DNA from: Serratia symbiotica | Lineage (GTDB): Bacteria; Pseudomonadota; Gammaproteobacteria; Enterobacterales; Enterobacteriaceae | Length of the DNA stretch: 64,000 nucleotides | Assembly (NCBI GenBank): GCA_024160085.1 | Contig: JAMDYG010000001.1 | Span: 1,178,001-1,242,000 of the forward strand | Direction of reading: 5' to 3' | Part shown: in pieces, positions 59,195 through 64,000 of the stretch | Numbering within the stretch: position 1 is the first letter of the stretch | How the letters are laid out: every line of letters begins with the position of its first letter | The notes under the pieces: generated by a model | Seen by the model: only the letters and a program-made list of their open reading frames with translations | Databases searched by the model: none | Told to the model about the DNA's origin: nothing | Made by a program: the position numbers and the translations under genes

Positions 59195-59776
59195 ATGATA
59201 GAGAAAAGTATTGTTCAGGAAGCCAAAGATGTTCAGCTCGCCATGGAGCTAATATCGCTGGGGGCGCGTTTGCAGATGTTGGAAAGCGAGACGCAGCTCA
59301 GCCGTGGCCGTTTGATTAAGTTGTATAAAGAATTACGTGTTAGCCCACCGCCCAAAGGGATGCTGCCATTCTCTACCAATTGGTTTATAACCTGGGAACA
59401 GAACATCCATTCTTCGATGTTCTACAATGCCTATTAATTTCTGATAAAAAGCGGGCAGTACAGCGGTGTGGAGGCGGTGATCAAAGCCTATCGCCTTTAC
59501 TTGGAGAAGTGTCCTCAGCAGCTAGAAGAAGCGCCGTTGCTGGCGCTGACCCACGCCTGGACATTGGTGCTCTTCGTCGATAGCGGTATGCTGCAACTGA
59601 CCGCCTGCAACTGCTGCGGTGGTGCATTTATCACCCATGCCTATCAGCCGCTCAACGGTTTTATTTGCAGTTTATGCTAGCCCCCATCCCGCGCAGTAAA
59701 AAGGCGTAAACTTTCGCCGCAACTAGCCGATATTATCTCTCAACTGCTGGATGAGCAGGTTAAGAGCGCCATTTGA
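59195..59776 (+). pseudogene. flhC: Flagellar master regulator subunit FlhC with two in-frame stops
   Basis: FlhC binds DNA and zinc in FlhD4C2. The ATG at 59195 (an in-frame alternative just before it, at 59192) gives [40 protein letters not shown] and SSMFYNAY, then TAA at 59435-59437. The same frame then runs on [36 protein letters not shown], the zinc Cys cluster [15 protein letters not shown] and ICSLC, then TAG at 59678-59680. It ends [18 protein letters not shown] ... DEQVKSAI at 59776. One continuous frame of 193 codons with two nonsense codons and no frameshift. Confidence 0.92.
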
Positions 59777-59921
59777 ACTCGCAACATTGCTGGTTGACGG
59801 CAGTGAAAATAGACGTGTGATATAGGGAAGGGTGTGGTGATGCCGCCCTGGTAGCGCAGGTTAACCTTCAAAAGGCGCGTTTACCCACCTTCCATCTACA
59901 TTGTCAATTTGAGGAATGCGT

Positions 59922-60809
59922 GTGCTAGTTATTTTGGGTTATCTCGTGGTATTAGGTACGGTTTTTGGCGGATATATGATGGTGGGTGGCCATCTCGGTG
60001 TGCTGTATCAGCCGTCAGAGTTTCTGATTATTGGTGGGGCAGGTATTGGCGCTTTTATCGTCGGCAACAGCGGTAAGGCCATCAAAGCCACGTTGCGCGC
60101 ATTACCCGGGCTGATGCGCGGTTCGAAATACAGCAAGGCTCTGTATATGGATCTGATGGCGTTGCTGTATCTCCTATTGGCTAAATCACGCCAGAAAGGC
60201 ATGTTGTCTCTTGAGTTTGATATTGATAACCCAAGGGAAAGTGAAATTTTCTCTAAGTATCCGCGCCTCCTATCTGATAATGTCTCGGTGGAATTTATCA
60301 CCGACTATTTAAGGCTGATAGTGAGTGGCAACATGAATGCGTTTGAGGTCGAAGCGCTGATGGATGAAGAAATCGAAACTTTCGAACATGAAAGTGAAGT
60401 ACCCGCCGGCAGCTTAGGGATGATGGGTGACTCACTTCTGGCGTTCGGCATTGTGGCAGCGGTTATGGGGGTGGCACACGCGCTAACCTCGGATAATAGC
60501 CCAGCAGCTGAACTGGGGGCACTGATCGCCAATGCAATGGTCGGTACTTTCCTAGGTATTCTGCTGGCCTACGGGTTTATTTCTCCGCTTGCAGCGGTGT
60601 TGATGCAGAAGAGTGCGGAGACGGTCAAAATGATGCAGTGTATCAAAGTGACACTACTGTCCAACATACGTGGCTACGCGCCGCAGATTGCGGTCGAGTT
60701 TGGCCGCAAAATACTGTACACCACCGAGCGTCCTTCATTCCTTGAGTTGGAAGAGCATATGCGCCAAGTGAAAGCACCAGCACAACAGGCGACAGAAGAA
60801 AGAATATGA
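59922..60809 (+). CDS. motA: Flagellar stator protein MotA, open but with P173L
   Basis: MotA forms the proton-driven stator with MotB in the inner membrane. A frame opens at ATG 59916, but GTG 59922 fits better: GAGGA at 59911-59915 is too close to the ATG, and GTG gives exactly 295 residues, the E. coli length and alignment. Four membrane helices are present. Arg90 and Glu98 (AKSRQKGMLSLEF), which act on FliG, are kept, and so is the Pro222 equivalent (YGFISPLAAV). Pro173, needed for torque (GDSLPAFG), is Leu here (GDSLLAFG, codon 60438-60440). The TGA overlaps motB. Confidence 0.93.
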   Translation: MLVILGYLVVLGTVFGGYMMVGGHLGVLYQPSEFLIIGGAGIGAFIVGNSGKAIKATLRALPGLMRGSKYSKALYMDLMALLYLLLAKSRQKGMLSLEFDIDNPRESEIFSKYPRLLSDNVSVEFITDYLRLIVSGNMNAFEVEALMDEEIETFEHESEVPAGSLGMMGDSLLAFGIVAAVMGVAHALTSDNSPAAELGALIANAMVGTFLGILLAYGFISPLAAVLMQKSAETVKMMQCIKVTLLSNIRGYAPQIAVEFGRKILYTTERPSFLELEEHMRQVKAPAQQATEERI

Positions 60810-61830
60810 AACAAGATCATCCGGTGATTGTGGTCAAAAAAACGCAAGGCGAGCCATGGTGGCCAACACGGTGGTTCCTGGAAGATTGCTTATGCCGATT
60901 TTATGACTGCTATGATGGTATTTTTCTTAGTGATGTGGCTCCTGTCGATTGCCAACCCGCAATAGTTGACGCAAATCGCCGAGTATTTCCACACACCGCT
61001 AAAGGTGGCGTTAACCGGCGGTGATAAAAACAGCTCTGAAAGCAGCCCTATCCCAGGTGGTGGCGACGACCCTACATAGCAGGAGGCGCTGGTGAAGAAA
61101 CAGATTGAGTCACCAGAAAAACGCGCTGAAGAGCTAAAGCTGAATAAGCTGCGCGAGAAGCTGGACAAACTGATTGAATCAGACCCTCACCTGAAAACAC
61201 TGCGCCCACATTTGCTGATCAACCTGATAGATGAAGGGCTGCGTATCCAGATCATCGATAGTCAGAATCGGCCGATGTTCAAAACCGGTAGTGCACAAGT
61301 GGTAGACTATATGCGCGATATACTGCGAGCGATTGCGCCGATCCTCAACGACCTGCCGAACAAAATTAGCCTGTCGGGTCATACCGATGATCTTCCTTAC
61401 GCTAACGGTGAGCATGGCTACAGTAACTGGAAACTGTCTGCTGATCGTGCCAACGCTTCACGGCGTTAACTGATCGCGGGCGGCCTCTCGGAGGGTATAA
61501 GGTGCTGCGGGTCGTGGGCATGGCGTCTACCATGAGCCTGAAATAGCGTGATACCATTAACCGTCGCATTATCATACTGGTATTGAATAAGGATACCCAG
61601 AAGGAGATTGAACGTGATAACGCAGAAAGCAATGCGACAGACATCACCCAGCCGGATAGCCTGAAGCAAGTGATACCGCCTACTATGCCAGCACCGGCGA
61701 ACAGCAGCTCACCACCCAAGGAGAATCCTGTGAGCTAGGATGCTGAGGATCAAAAAGCTGCTGAGGCAAAAGCAGTGACCGATAAAGAGAAACCGCAAAA
61801 CGATGACCAGAATAAGGATGAGAAATGCAC
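60806..61830 (+). pseudogene. motB: Flagellar stator protein MotB pseudogene
   Basis: MotB anchors the stator to peptidoglycan and carries the proton-binding Asp. ATG 60806 overlaps motA. A frameshift near 60855-60865 separates [13 protein letters not shown] from [17 protein letters not shown] (Asp32 kept). Stops follow near 60964 and 61078. The OmpA-like domain is open at 61092-61467, with [20 protein letters not shown] and [17 protein letters not shown], then TAA. A shifted C-terminal tail rich in Lys/Asp/Glu (DAEDQKAAEAKAVTDKEK) runs to about 61830. Clearly inactive. Confidence 0.92.
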
Positions 61831-62026
61831 TGGTATGATCGTCATTCAGACGCAGATACGTGAAAGCCACGTTTTTTGATAAGTTTTGGGAAGGGGGAAT
61901 GCCAGAGGTTTTTTCCTTATTCGGTAAATAACCTACCTTTTTCCCCGTTGTTCTACCAATAGCATCGGCTTTTTTTGGCATTCTAGATGCAATTTTATTT
62001 TCTCCCAGCACAGGAAACGATCGTCC
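61831..62026. other. Short motB-flhB junction where chemotaxis genes are expected
   Basis: In enteric genomes cheAW, receptor genes and cheRBYZ lie between motB and flhB. Here only about 200 bases separate them. The sequence is T-rich with no CheA or CheZ fragment that I can recognise. It may still hold the flhB promoter. Confidence 0.6.
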
Positions 62027-63180
62027 GTGGCTGAAGACAGCGATCTGGAAAAAAGCGAAGCTCCCACACCATACAAGGTGGGAAAAGCGCGTAAAGATGG
62101 CCAGATCCCTCGTTCACGCGAACTGACCTCCGTACTAATGCTCGTCGCTGGGCTGGCGATCATCTGGATATCCGGCAACAATATGGCGCAACAAATGGCG
62201 ATGATGCTGACTAATGGTCTGAATTTCGACCACGGCACGGTCAGCAACGACAAACAGATGTTGCGCCAATCGGGTATGCTGTTGCATCAGGCCGCCTGGG
62301 CGCTATTACCCCGATCATAGCAGGGTTAGTACTGGTAGCGATAGCTGCGCCAATGCTTCTCGGCGGTATCTTGTTCAGTGGTAAATCGATCAAGTTTGAT
62401 TTAAAACGCATGAACCCTTTGGCTGGGCTGAAGCGTATCTTTTCCAGCCAGGTGTTGGTGGAACTGCTGAAAGGGATATTGAAAGCTATATTAGTGGGGT
62501 GGATCACCAGCTTGTATTTGTGGCACAACTGGGCGGCGATGCTGCATTTAGTAAGGCAGCAGCCGTTTGAGGCGCTAGGCAATGCGCTATAAATAATTAT
62601 TTTCTGTGGTCTGCTGGTGGTACTGAGATTGACACCTATGGTGACGTTCGACGTGTTTTATCAACTGTGGAGTTATTTCAAGAAACTAAAGATGACCAAA
62701 CAGGATATCCGCGACGAATTCAAAGAGCAGGAAGGTGACCCGCATATCAAGGGACGCCTGCGCCAACAGCAGCGGACGATCGCCCGGAGTCGCATGATGG
62801 CCAATGTGCCCAAAGCGGATGTCATCGTCACCAACCCAACGCTCTATGCTGTCGTACTACAGTACAACGACAAAAAAATGAGTGCGCCGAAAGTACTGGC
62901 TAAAGGAGCCGGTGAAATTGCACTGCGCATTCGCCAACTAGGTGCAGAACATCGAATCCCCATGTTTGAGGCCCCACCATTGGCGCGCACGCTGTATCGA
63001 CACAGCGAGATTGGGCAACATATCCCAGCCACCCTGTATGCCACAGTTGCCGAAGTACTGTCCTAGGTTTATCAATTGCGTCGCTGGCGGCAAGAAGGCG
63101 GTATAATACCGAAAAAACCTGAAAATCTACCGGTGCCAGAAGCACTGGATTTTGCTGGAGAGAACAACTTTGATGGCTAA
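62027..63180 (+). pseudogene. flhB: Flagellar export switch protein FlhB pseudogene
   Basis: FlhB is the export-gate protein that switches substrate specificity after self-cleavage. GTG 62027 gives MAEDSDLEKSEAPTPYKVGK and GQIPRSRELTSVLMLVAGL. A frameshift lies near 62310 (WALLP). The next frame has LLGGILFSGKSIKFDLKRMN and GLKRIFSSQVLVELLKG. A TAA at 62590 and possible small changes follow, then DIRDEFKEQEGDPHIKGRLR. The cleavage motif reads NPTL instead of NPTH. A TAG at 63064 replaces Trp (LS-stop-VYQLRRW), and the end is [15 protein letters not shown] at 63180, overlapping flhA. Confidence 0.92.
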
Positions 63181-64000
63181 TTTGGCCTCCTTGCTTCGTT
63201 TGTCGGGTAATTTTAAAGATACGCAGTGGCAGATACTGGCTGGACCGATATTGATCTTGATCATCTTATCAATGATGGTGCTGCCACTGCCGGCGTTTAT
63301 CCTCGATCTACTGTTCACCTTCAATATCGCGTTGTCGATTATGGTGCTGCTGGTGGCGATGTTTACCCAGCGCACTCTAGAGTTCGCTGCATTCCCAACC
63401 ATCTTACTGTTCTCGACCCTGTTGCGGCTATCACTGAATGTGGCGTCGACGCGTATCATACTGATGGAAGGGCATACTGGTTCGGCTGCAGCAGGCCGTG
63501 TGGTGGAAGCTTTCGGCCATTTCCTGGTTGGCGGCAATTTTGCCATCAGTATCGTGGTGTTTATCATTTTGGTATTGATCAACTTTATAGTGATCACTAA
63601 AGGTGCTGGACGTATCGCCGAGGTAGGGGCGCGCTTTGTACTGGACAGCATGCCTGGTAAACAGATGGCGATCGACGCTGATCTTAACGCTGGCCTAATC
63701 GGTGAAGACGAAGCGAAAAATCGCCGTGCTGAGGTCACGCAGGAAGCCGATTTCTACGGATCAATGGACAGTGCCAGTAAATTCGTACGGGGTGATGCGG
63801 TCACTAGCCTGATAATCATGGTATTGAACGTAGAAGGAGAGCTGTTGGTCGGCGTGATCCAGCACGGTATGGCGATGGGTACAGCGGCGGAAAGTTATAT
63901 ATTGTTGACCATTGGCGATGGGTTGGTGGCGCAAATCCCCGCGCTAGTGATCTCTACCGCAGCCGGTGTGATCGTCACCCGAGTGGCGACCGATCAGGAC
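63173..64000 (+). CDS. flhA: Flagellar export gate protein FlhA, N-terminal part, open to window end
   Basis: FlhA is the nonameric export gate of the flagellar type III apparatus. ATG 63173 overlaps the flhB stop, and the frame stays open for 276 codons to the window edge. It starts [20 protein letters not shown] and continues [60 protein letters not shown] and the essential Asp208 in KFVRGDAV, ending VTRVATDQD. Residues 221 and 223 are both Glu ([10 protein letters not shown]) where E. coli has Val and Gly in a membrane helix. The rest is unseen. Confidence 0.93.
   Translation, partial: MANLASLLRLSGNFKDTQWQILAGPILILIILSMMVLPLPAFILDLLFTFNIALSIMVLLVAMFTQRTLEFAAFPTILLFSTLLRLSLNVASTRIILMEGHTGSAAAGRVVEAFGHFLVGGNFAISIVVFIILVLINFIVITKGAGRIAEVGARFVLDSMPGKQMAIDADLNAGLIGEDEAKNRRAEVTQEADFYGSMDSASKFVRGDAVTSLIIMVLNVEGELLVGVIQHGMAMGTAAESYILLTIGDGLVAQIPALVISTAAGVIVTRVATDQD

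Overview
This window looks like a chromosome segment of a Serratia-type enterobacterium in advanced genome decay, most like the aphid symbiont Serratia symbiotica. That species call is inference. What the sequence shows is about ten intact genes among more than 30 recognisable pseudogenes broken by frameshifts, in-frame stops and deletions. There are also several dead insertion sequences, dispersed ERIC-type repeats and long AT-rich stretches. The families present (CBP21-like chitin-binding proteins, LuxI/LuxR, RpfF/RpfR, IS903-like and IS66-like elements, flhDC-motAB-flhBA) fit Serratia and its relatives.

Layout. 1-5.3 kb: remains of avtA, then a convergent LuxR/LuxI quorum-sensing pair, then a truncated IS903-like element. 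5.3-10 kb: a dead type II secretion locus (gspF, gspG, prepilin peptidase) next to two dead chitin-binding (LPMO/CBM) genes. 10-12.3 kb: two more IS5-family copies. 12.4-18.2 kb: a decayed exported protein, the DSF quorum-sensing pair rpfR/rpfF, and IS66-like copy A. 18.3-26.3 kb: cysA, hemF, yaiI, an invasin-like adhesin and barA, all broken.

27.2-33.9 kb is the conserved core: intact relA, broken mazG, intact pyrG and intact eno, separated by repeats. 34.2-36.7 kb: FecI/FecR/TonB-receptor remnants cut by IS66-like copy B. 36.9-38.7 kb: intact cycA and a tRNA-Lys. 39-45.4 kb: transposase scraps, gabD, a GGDEF protein and yidB, all broken. 45.85 kb: an intact cold-shock gene. 47-57.9 kb: broken mgtC, mgtB-type ATPase, ydeP, yfeX, fdhD, umuD and umuC. 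58.8-64 kb: the flagellar master and motor region, with flhD, motA and the visible part of flhA open, flhC, motB and flhB broken, and the chemotaxis genes missing.

What is retained is housekeeping: the stringent response (relA), CTP synthesis, glycolysis, D-Ala/D-Ser/Gly uptake, a cold-shock RNA chaperone and a tRNA. What is lost is the social and environmental repertoire: two quorum-sensing systems, protein secretion, chitin binding, adhesion, iron signalling, two-component sensing, Mg stress, SOS mutagenesis, motility and chemotaxis. I found no CRISPR array, prophage or convincing new multi-gene system. The unusual features are the way the IS copies share their lesions, a short inverted-repeat element family, and missense changes at key residues in flagellar genes that are still open.
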